DNA of 64,000 bases from Halomicrobium salinisoli (GTDB lineage Archaea > Halobacteriota > Halobacteria > Halobacteriales > Haloarculaceae), in assembly GCF_020405185.1 (NCBI RefSeq), contig NZ_CP084464.1:310001-374000 (forward strand), given 5' to 3'. The translations under genes were made by a program, and so were the position numbers. Position 1 is the first letter of the stretch. Every line of letters starts with the position of its first letter. The notes under the pieces were generated by a model that did no database searches, was not told the origin of the DNA, and worked only from the letters and a program-made list of their open reading frames with translations. Shown here piece by piece: positions 37,578 to 45,793 of this stretch.

Positions 37578-38234
37578 TCAGCCACGCACCAGTCCCAGTT
37601 TCTGCATCGTGGGGAGGTCCCAGCCGTACGTGACCGCTACCAACCGCGTCCCCACGGTCACGACCGCACACACGGCGGCAGCGGTGCCCCCCGCAATCCC
37701 CGCGCTCGTCACTGCCCAGTACGCGGTTCCGCCCAGCACCGCACAGCTCGCGTAGAAGTCGTCGAAGAGGATGAACGGGGAGCGATCGAGGAGGACGTCC
37801 GCGACCGCGCCCCCGCCCACGGCGTTGATCGTCGCGATGGCGACGATGCCGACCGCCGACACGTTCGCCTCGGCCGCGACGATGGCACCGGTCGTCGCGA
37901 AGGCGGCGAGGCCGATCGCGTCCGAGACGAGCGTGATCGGGTGGGTGTCCGGAGACGGCAGGGTCGCGCTCAACGCGACCGCCAGAGCGACCCCGAGCAG
38001 CCCCAGGCTGATCTCGAGCGGCGACTGCAGCGCCAGCGGCACGCGACTCACGAGGAGATCCCGCGTCATCCCGCCGGCGAACGCCATCGCCAGCCCGACG
38101 ACGGTGATTCCGAACAGATCGAACTCCTCGCGGATCGCCTTGGACGATCCGACGAGTGCGAACGCGACCAGCCCGATGGTGTTCATCACGGCAAACGGAT
38201 CGCCGAAGAGAGTGGCGACGACGTCCTGACCCAT
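37578..38234 (-). CDS. TRIC-type cation channel family membrane protein (former UPF0126)
   Basis: 218 residues, about seven hydrophobic helices arranged as two homologous halves. The conserved lysine/glycine motifs GSSKAIREEFDLFGITVVG and FAGGMTRDLLVSRVPLAL in the first half and GIVAIATINAVGGGAVADVLLDRSP in the second match prokaryotic trimeric intracellular cation channel proteins. Single gene; no functional link to the sugar genes. Confidence 0.88.
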   Translation of the reverse strand: MGQDVVATLFGDPFAVMNTIGLVAFALVGSSKAIREEFDLFGITVVGLAMAFAGGMTRDLLVSRVPLALQSPLEISLGLLGVALAVALSATLPSPDTHPITLVSDAIGLAAFATTGAIVAAEANVSAVGIVAIATINAVGGGAVADVLLDRSPFILFDDFYASCAVLGGTAYWAVTSAGIAGGTAAAVCAVVTVGTRLVAVTYGWDLPTMQKLGLVRG

Positions 38235-38864
38235 TGTCCCCGCATACGCGGGCCTGTCTCTTGAGTGCTACGTGTCACGTGCTCCACCTCCGGATCTCGT
38301 AGCGGCTCGGCCCCGACATCACCCTGGTCGGAAGAACAATCACTTTCGAATACTGAACGAATTACCGACAGTTCCGCCGTCGATCGCCATCAGACGTCGG
38401 TCCACGCGTGGGTGCGGAAAGCCGACCGATAGTTCCCCGCCGGACCGACCCCGAAACGCGTCGTCCGCGACGCCGCGGGACCGTCACTCAACGACCAGTA
38501 CTCCTCGCACGCGCCGGATCAAGGCCGCTTCCGCCGTTCTGAGGGACTCACCGCGAACGATGCGCTCCCGAACGCGAGCGAACCGAGACGACCAGTTCCG
38601 CTGTGCCGGCTCTGTCCGGCGTGAACGGTCGGGACGACAGAGGTGTCCCCGCTGGACGCCGTCGAACAGCGTCACGTCGGCGATACCGCGGTCCCGGACG
38701 GTTCCGATCGATGTTCAGGAGTACTCCACGGGCGCGACCGCCGATTCCGCCGCGATCCTCCCTCAACCCGGGACCGCAGACACGTCTATTCTGCGACGAT
38801 ATATTGAACTGATCAGTTCTCATACTGTTTCAGCCAGCGCCGTCGCCGGCCGAACGGGCCGCCC
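38235..38864. other. 630-bp intergenic stretch, no supported gene
   Basis: Lower GC than its surroundings. A minus-strand open frame (38484-38675) looks mildly protein-like but has no start context or recognisable domain; the rest are shadow frames. It may hold decayed coding sequence. An AT-rich patch near 38795-38825 could be a promoter, but nothing follows it. Confidence 0.45.
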
Positions 38865-39722
38865 CTACGGAGAGATGGTCAGTCCGTCTTCGGCGACGAC
38901 CACGTCCCCGTCGAAGACTGACTCGGCGTCCCGTCGCATCGATTCGAGATCACGATAGGGCATGATGTGCGTGAGGACGAGCGTCTGGACGCCGGCGTCC
39001 TGAGCGATCTCGCCCGCGTCCGCGGCGTCACAGTGGTTGGCAGTCAGCGTGGACTCGTCCAGGTCCCCTGATCCCGCTGCGTGCTGTCGCCAGACGAACT
39101 GGTCGTCCCCGTCCGGCACGCGGTCCTCGTCGACCGGCGCGGTGTTACAGTCCTGAACGAGGACGTCCGCTCCCTCGGCGAACTCGGAGAGCGACGGGAG
39201 CTTCCGCGTATCGCCGGAGAAGACGAACGACGCGCCCGTCTCGTGTTCGTCGAAGCGGTAGGCGTACGTCTCGATCGAGTGCTCGACCGGGAGCGCGGCG
39301 ACGTCCCAGCCGTCCATCCCGCGGCTGAAGCCCTCCGTCACGAGTTCGGTCTCGATGTTCGAGATGCCGTCGGTCGGGTAGATGTCCTGACGGTACTCGA
39401 TGTCTTCCGCGTAGACGTCGTAGAGCGCGTCGACGAGTCGATCGGTGCCGTCGGGTCCGTAGACGGTGAGCGACGCCCGTCCGCCCTCGGTCCAGCTCGT
39501 GAACGCGAAGTGGAAGAACGAGGCGTTGTGGTCCATGTGATGGTGCGTGAAGAACAGTGTCTCGATCTCCCCGAAGGGGATCCGCGCGTCCATGAGCCCG
39601 TAGACGGTCTTCGGCCCGCAGTCGATCAACACGCGTTCGTCAGCGATCTCGAGGGCGATGCTCGTGCCACCGCGCTCGGGTATCGGGACGGGGCTTCCGG
39701 TGCCGACGAGAGTGATCTCCAT
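38865..39722 (-). CDS. MBL-fold metallohydrolase (RNase Z-like/arylsulfatase-like)
   Basis: 285 residues. Zinc motif HHHMDHN near 63, further ligands in FVFSGDTRKLP (Asp) and LVLTHIMPY (His), in an overall RNase Z-like order. Starts with MEITLVGTGSPVP, typical of the family. No tRNA-recognition exosite arm is obvious, so this is likely a general hydrolase rather than tRNase Z. Single gene with flanking long spacers. Confidence 0.85.
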   Translation of the reverse strand: MEITLVGTGSPVPIPERGGTSIALEIADERVLIDCGPKTVYGLMDARIPFGEIETLFFTHHHMDHNASFFHFAFTSWTEGGRASLTVYGPDGTDRLVDALYDVYAEDIEYRQDIYPTDGISNIETELVTEGFSRGMDGWDVAALPVEHSIETYAYRFDEHETGASFVFSGDTRKLPSLSEFAEGADVLVQDCNTAPVDEDRVPDGDDQFVWRQHAAGSGDLDESTLTANHCDAADAGEIAQDAGVQTLVLTHIMPYRDLESMRRDAESVFDGDVVVAEDGLTISP

Positions 39723-40356
39723 GTGTGGCTCTACGGGGCAAAAACGTTAGTAGGTTTTCACGCCGCCTGCGTCCGCGGAATCGTCCGGCAAGTGGTCATC
39801 CGACCCAGTCGTGCGTTCGGTCGTGGCAAGTATCGGTCGAGCAGTCCGTAGTCGCACTGCCGTCAGGCGGTTCGAACGTGGAATCGACGATCGCGACAAC
39901 GGGCTATTGTCGGGCCCGTCGACAGAACGGCGGCGGCAGATAGTCGATCGCCGATTCGCAGCAGATTTTAGACGCTCACTCGCTCGATATCGCGCTTCTC
40001 AGCGCTGCTGCATTCGCTGTCGTCTCGCCACCCGCTACCCAATTCTGTATAGCGACATGGGATATATAATGACGATACTCGTCGTTCCTCGGTCTCTCTG
40101 GCCAGTCTGGCGGCAATTCGGGAAATATCGTACTGGGCGTGATTACTCCAATAATCACGACCATACTGAACCGATCCGCCGCTGTCGGGGAAGCGCGAAT
40201 CACGGAACCGACTCACGGCGCCGCTTCTGGCCGGCAACGCCGTCGCGACCGACAGTCTCCGGTCGGTAGCTGCGTCGTTGCGGGGACTCGCTCCTCGTGC
40301 GGTTCGGTGACACGGTACATTTATGATCTCTATACTCGTGATCACGGGACACTACG
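39723..40356. other. 634-bp intergenic stretch with an inverted repeat, promoter of the RraA-like gene at its end
   Basis: No supported coding sequence. It includes an AT-rich ATATATAATG near 40063-40072 with no gene behind it, the dyad GTGATTA-N6-TAATCAC at 40139-40158 and the TATA-like CATTTATGAT near 40318 that should serve the gene at 40357. Confidence 0.5.
40139..40158. promoter_or_regulatory. 7-bp-arm inverted repeat (GTGATTA/TAATCAC)
   Basis: Perfect arms around a 6-bp spacer, about 200 bp upstream of the RraA-like gene. Could be a regulator site; no second copy was found. Confidence 0.35.
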
Positions 40357-41031
40357 ATGGCGATTACTGAGGACCAACGGGAACGCCTGTCGAACCTCCA
40401 CAGCGCGTTGCTCAACGACGTCACGGACGAGATGGGGATCGAGAACAACGTCATCCCCTGCACCCGACTCGAGTCGCTGTGGTCCCGCGATCCGGTCGTC
40501 GGGACGGCCCACCCGGCTCAGCGCGTGGAGATCGGGTACGAGAAGGAGGACGACGAGGGCGAGGACGAGGAGATCGAGTTCTTCGAGTACCTGGAAGACA
40601 CGGATCCCGGCGACTTCATCGTCATGGCGGCACCGACCGGGACGCAGGTCGGCCTCTGGGGCGAGCTGCTGAGTACGATCGTCCAGGAGAACGGCGCGGA
40701 GGGCGCGCTGATCGACGGGCCGACGCGGGACTCGCGGCTGATCGAGGAACACGAGTTCCCCGTCTGGGCCGAGGGCCACAGCGCGATCGAGTCCTTCGGC
40801 CGCGTGGCGTTCGCGGAGTACGACGTACCCGTGCAGATCGAGGGCGTGACGATCGAGCCCGGCGACGTCGTGTTCGCGGACTACGAGTCCATCGTCGTCA
40901 TCGACCCGGACGTGCTCGATCAGGTCATCGAGGAAGGCGAGGAAGACCTCGAAACGGAGAACAAGGTCCGCTCTGACATCCGTGACGGGGACAGCGTCTA
41001 CGAGGTGTGGGACCGCTACGGAACGCTCTAG
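40357..41031 (+). CDS. RraA family protein (HMG/CHA aldolase-like)
   Basis: 224 residues. The RraA fold shows in LSNLHSALLNDVTDEMG, the active-site GALIDGPTRDSRLIEE (Gly-x-Arg-Asp type) and GVTIEPGDVVFADYESIVVI. Family members are metal-dependent aldolases of 4-carboxy-4-hydroxy-2-oxoacids or inhibitors of RNase E; archaea lack RNase E regulation of that kind, so an aldolase or decarboxylase is more likely. An acidic insert (KEDDEGEDEEIEFFEYLED) is unusual. It is convergent with the xylonate dehydratase gene, 27 bp apart. Confidence 0.8.
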   Translation: MAITEDQRERLSNLHSALLNDVTDEMGIENNVIPCTRLESLWSRDPVVGTAHPAQRVEIGYEKEDDEGEDEEIEFFEYLEDTDPGDFIVMAAPTGTQVGLWGELLSTIVQENGAEGALIDGPTRDSRLIEEHEFPVWAEGHSAIESFGRVAFAEYDVPVQIEGVTIEPGDVVFADYESIVVIDPDVLDQVIEEGEEDLETENKVRSDIRDGDSVYEVWDRYGTL

Positions 41032-41058
41032 TCGCAGTCGTCTTCCGGGGACGACCAG

Positions 41059-42225
41059 CTACGCTTCGTCGAACAGCGTCTCGCCGGCGTAGCGGTGCTC
41101 GGCGACGACGTCGAGATCGAGGTCGACGCCGAGTCCGGGCTCGTCGGGAACGTGGATGGACCCGTCGTCGATCGGGTTCCCGCCGACGAGGTCGCCCCAC
41201 CAGTCGACGTCGCGGGCGTGGTACTCCAGGGCGAGGAAGTTCGGGCAGGCGGCGGCGACGTGCGCACAGGCGACCGTGCCGAGCGGCGACGCGACGTTGT
41301 GCAGGCTGACCGGGATCTCGTACAGCTCCGCGAGTTCGGCGATCCGCCGCGTCTCCCGCAGGCCGCCGCACTTCGGCGGATCCGGCTGGACGACGTCCGC
41401 CGCCTGTCTGGTGACGAGGTCGCGGAACCCCTGGGCGCGATAGAGGCTCTCGCCCGTGCAGATGGGGGTCTCCGTGGCCGACGTGATCTCCGCCGGCACG
41501 GCGGCGTTCTCCGGCGGCGCCGGGTCTTCGAGGAACCAGACGTCGTACTCCTCGAGCGCGCTCGCGAGTCGGATCGCGCTGTCGGTGCCGTACTCCCAGT
41601 GGCAGTCGAACGCGACGTCGGCCCTGTCGCCGACGCGGTCGAGCACGGCCTCGACGATCTCCGCCTTGTTCTGGACGTTCCGGGGGGCGAGATGCCGGTT
41701 CCAGGGGTCGCCCTCGAACTGCTGGTCCGCGTCGAGGTCGAACTTCATCGCGTCGAAGCCGTCGGCGACCACGTCCTCCGCGGCGGCCGCGTACGACTCC
41801 GGGGTGAACGCCGCGTCGTCCTCGCTCCGGCCGAGGTGCGCGCCGGCGTGGGTGTCGCAGTAGACGCGGACGTCGTCGCGGAACTTCCCGCCGAGGAGCC
41901 GGTGTGCGGGGACCTCGAGCAGTCTGCCCGCGAGGTCGAACAGCGCGATCTCCAGGCCGGAGATCGCAGCGGTCACCGCGCCCGCGTTCCCGCCGGTGTA
42001 GGAGAGCCGTCGGTAGAGCGTCTCGGTCAGCCGCGACACGTCCAGCGGGTCCTCGCCCTCGAGGATCGGTGCGGCGTCGGCCGCGATGTCGGCCGCCCGT
42101 TCGCCCAGGATCGCCTCGCCCGTCCCGGTGACACCAGCGTCCGTGTACACGCGCACGAACGTCCAGTCGAAGTTGCCCTCCACGACGCAGGTCTGGACGT
42201 CCGTGATCGTGGCGTCGTTTACCAT
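41059..42225 (-). CDS. xacD: Enolase-superfamily sugar-acid dehydratase, probable D-xylonate dehydratase
   Basis: 388 residues. Metal ligands D207 (AFDCHW), E233 (FLEDPAP) and E259 (CTGESL); general bases K161 (MKFDLD) and H309 (SLHNVASP). The shape, including NFDWTFVRVYTDAGVTGTGE at the start and GETLFDE at the end, resembles the haloarchaeal XacD/gluconate dehydratase group. It would turn xylonate into 2-keto-3-deoxyxylonate. A xylose dehydrogenase gene lies 1 kb away, which supports this. Gluconate, rhamnonate or glucarate are alternatives. Confidence 0.72.
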   Translation of the reverse strand: MVNDATITDVQTCVVEGNFDWTFVRVYTDAGVTGTGEAILGERAADIAADAAPILEGEDPLDVSRLTETLYRRLSYTGGNAGAVTAAISGLEIALFDLAGRLLEVPAHRLLGGKFRDDVRVYCDTHAGAHLGRSEDDAAFTPESYAAAAEDVVADGFDAMKFDLDADQQFEGDPWNRHLAPRNVQNKAEIVEAVLDRVGDRADVAFDCHWEYGTDSAIRLASALEEYDVWFLEDPAPPENAAVPAEITSATETPICTGESLYRAQGFRDLVTRQAADVVQPDPPKCGGLRETRRIAELAELYEIPVSLHNVASPLGTVACAHVAAACPNFLALEYHARDVDWWGDLVGGNPIDDGSIHVPDEPGLGVDLDLDVVAEHRYAGETLFDEA

Positions 42226-42317
42226 GGTCAGTGGTCTGCATCCACTCGTTTAAATGCTGGTGGTCGACCACTGTATGGGAATCTCCCGACGACCGACGTA
42301 CTTCGGTCCCGCAGCGC

Positions 42318-43121
42318 TCAGCGGTTCCAGGGCGCTTCGGGGACGTCGACGACTCGCTCGCGGCGCTCGATCCCGTCGATCGTCCGGACGTCCTCCTCGT
42401 CCAGTCGGAGGTCCGTCGCTCGCCAGTTCTCCTCGATGTGGTCGCCCGAGGCCTTCGGGATGGGAACGATCCCCTTCGCCACGTGCCAGGCCAGCGCCAC
42501 CTGCGCCGCCGTGGCGTCGTGTTTCTCGGCCACGGACTCGATCTCCGGGACGTCTCCACCGAGGACGGCGCCGCGACCCAGCGGACAGTACGCGACTGCG
42601 TGGTGGTCGTGCCGGTCCGCGTACGCGCGCAGGTCCTCCTGCGGGAACAGCGGGTGACACTCGAACTGGTGGGCGAATATCGGGGCGTCGAGGGTCTCCC
42701 GCGCCTCGTCGAGGTGGTCGGGCTCGAAGTTGCTCAGGCCGACGTTCCGGATCGCGCCGTCCTCGTACAGGTCGTCGAACGCCGCGAGCGTCTCGTCCGG
42801 ATCGTACGCGCCGAGCGGCCAGTGGACGTACAGCAGGTCGATGGCGTCGACGCCGAGCCGTTCGAGGCTCCGCTCGGCGCTCTCGACGACGTCGTCGTAC
42901 GCCAGATCGGGTCTGGCGACCTTCGTCGCCAGGAAGACGTCCGCTCTGGGGACGTCCGACCGCTCGAGGCCCGCACCGACGTCGGCCTCGGTGCCGTAGT
43001 TCTGGGCGGTGTCGACGTGCCGATAGCCGACGTCGAGCGCCCTGCGGACCGCCTCCGCGCCGTCCTGTTCGTCGAGCCCGCCCGTTCCGAAACCGATCGC
43101 CGCGTCTTCGAAGCCGTTCAC
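42318..43121 (-). CDS. Aldo/keto reductase
   Basis: 267 residues. Catalytic tetrad visible as D and Y in VDTAQNYGTE, K in ATKVARPD and H in YVHWPLG; the cofactor segment is IPKASGDHIEENW. The family reduces aldehydes and ketones, including sugars and 2,5-diketogluconate-type acids. It is next to xylonate dehydratase and xylose dehydrogenase genes on the opposite strand to the latter; its own substrate is not evident. Confidence 0.88.
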   Translation of the reverse strand: MNGFEDAAIGFGTGGLDEQDGAEAVRRALDVGYRHVDTAQNYGTEADVGAGLERSDVPRADVFLATKVARPDLAYDDVVESAERSLERLGVDAIDLLYVHWPLGAYDPDETLAAFDDLYEDGAIRNVGLSNFEPDHLDEARETLDAPIFAHQFECHPLFPQEDLRAYADRHDHHAVAYCPLGRGAVLGGDVPEIESVAEKHDATAAQVALAWHVAKGIVPIPKASGDHIEENWRATDLRLDEEDVRTIDGIERRERVVDVPEAPWNR

Positions 43122-43227
43122 GATCGGGTAACGGTGGTCGCGGCTAAAGCGCTTCCGTGCCGTCGGCGCCCGGCCGCCGCCGCACTCGGCACCCGGAGTT
43201 AAGTGCTAGAACCGAGATTCTGGTGGC

Positions 43228-44289
43228 GTGCGCCTCGAGATACCAACGCGGTTGGAACGCGACTGGGATCGAACCGTCGAGAACGCGCCGCTGCGGTTCG
43301 CAGTCGTCGGGCTCGGCGCGTTCGCCCGGAACACGGCGCTGCCCGCGATCGAGCGGTCGGACTACTGCGCGACGACGGCGGTCGTGAGCGGGTCGGCCGA
43401 GAAAGCGTCGCGAGTCTCCGACGAGTTCGACGCCGACTGGGCGCTCACGTACGACGAGTTCGCGGACGGCAGGGGACGCGAGGACTACGACGCCGTCTAC
43501 GTCGTCACGCCGAACGCGCTCCACTGCGGGCACGTGGAGACGGCGGCGGAGTACGGCAAGGCCGTCCTCTGCGAGAAGCCCCTGGAGTCGACCCCGGAAC
43601 GGGCCGAGCGGCTCGTCGAGACCTGCGAGGACGCGGGCGTCCCGCTGATGGCCGCGTACCGGATGCAGACCGCGCGGTCCGTCAGGTGGATCCGCCGGCA
43701 GGTCGCCGACGGCGTCGTCGGTGACCCCGTCCAGGTCCACGGCGAGTTCTCGTTCCCGTTACTGGCCGGCGGCGACCCGGACCAGTGGCGGATCGACCGG
43801 GAGCTGGCCGGCGGCGGCGCGCTCATGGACATCGGCGTGTATCCGATGAACACCGCCCGGTTCGTCCTCGGCGACGATCCGGTCGCGGTGCGGGCGACGA
43901 CCCACTCCGTCCAGCCGCCGTTCGAGGGCGTCGACGAGCACGTCGCGTTCCAGCTGGAGTTCCCCGACGCGGTCACCGCCTCGTGTACCGCCAGCTTCAA
44001 CGCCGCAGGCGCGAGCCGGTTCGCCGTCACCGGCACGGAGGGCCGCATCGTCGTGGAACCGGTGTTCGGCGTCCACGACGACCGCCGGATCACCGTGACG
44101 GTCGGGGGCACCTCGACCACGTTCGAGGCGAACGAGCCCCACGAGGTCCGCGAGGAGTTCGACTACTTCGCGACGGCCGTCCGCACGGACATGGCAATCG
44201 AACCCGACGGGCGCCACGGACTCACGGACGTCCGGATCGCCGACGCCGTGTACGAGTCGAGCGACACCGGCCGGCGCGTCGAACTCTGA
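43228..44289 (+). CDS. xacA: Gfo/Idh/MocA oxidoreductase, probable D-xylose 1-dehydrogenase (NADP+)
   Basis: 353 residues from GTG 43228, 27 bp after a TTAAG box. Rossmann motif VVGLGAFARNTALPAI, catalytic lysine in LCEKPLES, MAAYRMQTARSVR, DPDQWRIDRELAGGGALMDIGVYPMNTARF and VYESSDTG closely follow the haloarchaeal xylose dehydrogenase (Gfo6/XacA) pattern. It oxidises xylose to xylonolactone, the entry to the XacD-XacE-dehydrogenase route. Another sugar (glucose, arabinose) is possible. Confidence 0.75.
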   Translation: MRLEIPTRLERDWDRTVENAPLRFAVVGLGAFARNTALPAIERSDYCATTAVVSGSAEKASRVSDEFDADWALTYDEFADGRGREDYDAVYVVTPNALHCGHVETAAEYGKAVLCEKPLESTPERAERLVETCEDAGVPLMAAYRMQTARSVRWIRRQVADGVVGDPVQVHGEFSFPLLAGGDPDQWRIDRELAGGGALMDIGVYPMNTARFVLGDDPVAVRATTHSVQPPFEGVDEHVAFQLEFPDAVTASCTASFNAAGASRFAVTGTEGRIVVEPVFGVHDDRRITVTVGGTSTTFEANEPHEVREEFDYFATAVRTDMAIEPDGRHGLTDVRIADAVYESSDTGRRVEL

Positions 44290-44649
44290 GGGCAGCCTCC
44301 CCCGTGACCCGAGTCCGGTCGACGGACGGCCGTTCTACGTCGGGTCCGACTCGCCGGCGAGCGAGACGAACTCCCGATACGCCGCCTCGACGTGCTGGCC
44401 CGCCGGTGCGCCCGAATGCACCCACAGTCCCCGGTCCACGTCCTGGATTCCCCGGATCGAGCGTGAGCACGCTCCGCCGGGTCGGATCGACCGCGAGGAG
44501 GCCGATCGGTTCGGTCATGACGAACCAGTCGACGCCCGCCGGAGCGACCCCGGAGAGCATCCGTAACGGGCGTACAGCTGTTAGGGAACCGTCACGCCGT
44601 CGATCGGTACTGCAGCGCGCCGCGGTCCCACACCGACGGGGACGACGGC
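44290..44649 (-). pseudogene. Possible frameshifted gene fragment
   Basis: On the minus strand, 44560 to about 44480 reads protein-like (GVAPAGVDWFVMTEPIGLL, then AVDPTRRSVLTL). A different frame from about 44450 to 44340 gives DRGLWVHSGAPAGQHVEAAY and ends at a TGA. Joining them needs one frameshift near 44455. The parts resemble a small regulatory or ligand-binding domain, but I cannot name the family. It may simply be non-coding. Confidence 0.3.
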
Positions 44650-45672
44650 CTACTCGTGGACCCTGACGACGCCCTTGACCGGCTCGGGGGCGGCGGCGCG
44701 CTCGAACGCCGCCGGGGTGTCGTCGAACGCGGCCTCGAAGCTCACGACGCCGTCGACGTCGTACCGGCCGTCCGCGATGCCCCGGATGGCCTCGGGGTAG
44801 GTGCCCGCGAACCGGTAGGAGCCCCGGAGGTCGTACTCGCCCTCGATCGACTCGACGACGTCGACGGGCAGGCCGGTGCCGTCAGGCATGCCGACGAAGA
44901 CGATCGTGCCGCCGCGGCGGACGGCGTCGGTCGTCGACGCGACGGCCGCCGGCGCGCCGGAGCTCTCGATCACGACGTCGACCCCGCGCGGGTCGACGCG
45001 CTCGCGGACCGCGGCCGCGGGGTCGCGCTCGGTGGCGTCGACTGCGTGGTCGACCCCCCGGTCGGTCGCCAGGTCGAGTTTCCCCGCGACGACGTCGGTC
45101 AGCACGACCGGCTCCGCGCCGCGAGCCAGCGCCACCGTCGCGACGAGCTGGCCGATGGGGCCGCCGCCGGTGACGAGCACGCTGTCCCCCGCGCCGACGT
45201 CGCCCCGGTCGCAGGCGTGGACGGCGACGCTGAGCGGTTCGGCGAGCGCGCCCTCCCGCAGCGAGACGTCGTCGGGCAGGGGATACACGAGGTCGGCCGG
45301 CCAGGCCACGTACTCGACCAGCGCCCCATCGACCGGCGGCGAGGACATGTACGCCATCTCCGGACACAGGTGGTACTCGCCCTCGGCGCAGTACGCGCAC
45401 TCGCCGCAGGACCGGCCCGGCTCGACCGCGACGCGGTCGCCGCTCGTCACGCCCGTCACGTCCGCGCCGACCTCGACGACGGTGCCGGCCGGCTCGTGGC
45501 CGAGGACGAGCGGGAAGTCGACGGCGTCGACGCCGTGCTCGTAGTAGTGCAGGTCGGACCCGCAGATGCCGACCCGGTCGATCCGGACCAGTACCTCCCC
45601 GGAACCCGGCGCCGGGCGGTCCCGCTCCGCGACGGTCAACTCGCCCACGTCCGTGAGCTGGCAGGCTCGCAT
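44650..45672 (-). CDS. Zinc-dependent alcohol/polyol dehydrogenase (MDR family, sorbitol/threonine DH-like)
   Basis: 340 residues from ATG 45672, 27 bp after a good TATA box. Catalytic zinc ligands in GICGSDLHYYEHG and GHEPAGTV; structural zinc site CGECAYCAEGEYHLC; nucleotide motif VTGGGPIGQLVA. The YYEHG segment is shared with sorbitol, xylitol and L-iditol dehydrogenases. It may oxidise a polyol or act in a deoxysugar route. It follows the orphan solute-binding protein gene (45794) on the same strand with 121 bp between. Confidence 0.85.
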   Translation of the reverse strand: MRACQLTDVGELTVAERDRPAPGSGEVLVRIDRVGICGSDLHYYEHGVDAVDFPLVLGHEPAGTVVEVGADVTGVTSGDRVAVEPGRSCGECAYCAEGEYHLCPEMAYMSSPPVDGALVEYVAWPADLVYPLPDDVSLREGALAEPLSVAVHACDRGDVGAGDSVLVTGGGPIGQLVATVALARGAEPVVLTDVVAGKLDLATDRGVDHAVDATERDPAAAVRERVDPRGVDVVIESSGAPAAVASTTDAVRRGGTIVFVGMPDGTGLPVDVVESIEGEYDLRGSYRFAGTYPEAIRGIADGRYDVDGVVSFEAAFDDTPAAFERAAAPEPVKGVVRVHE

Positions 45673-45693
45673 GGTCGTGAACAGGCCGCGTGA

Positions 45694-45704
45694 CGTTTTA
45701 TATC
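45694..45704 (-). promoter_or_regulatory. TATA box of the zinc dehydrogenase gene
   Basis: Minus-strand GATATAAAACG centred 27 bp before ATG 45672; shows independent transcription from the binding-protein gene. Confidence 0.65.
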
Positions 45705-45793
45705 TGTTCGGTCTCGCTGAATCCGAAGCGGATCGTGTCACACCGACACGGGCGTAGCTGGCGCCGGAACTGTCGCGGCCTGCGCCCGAAGCG

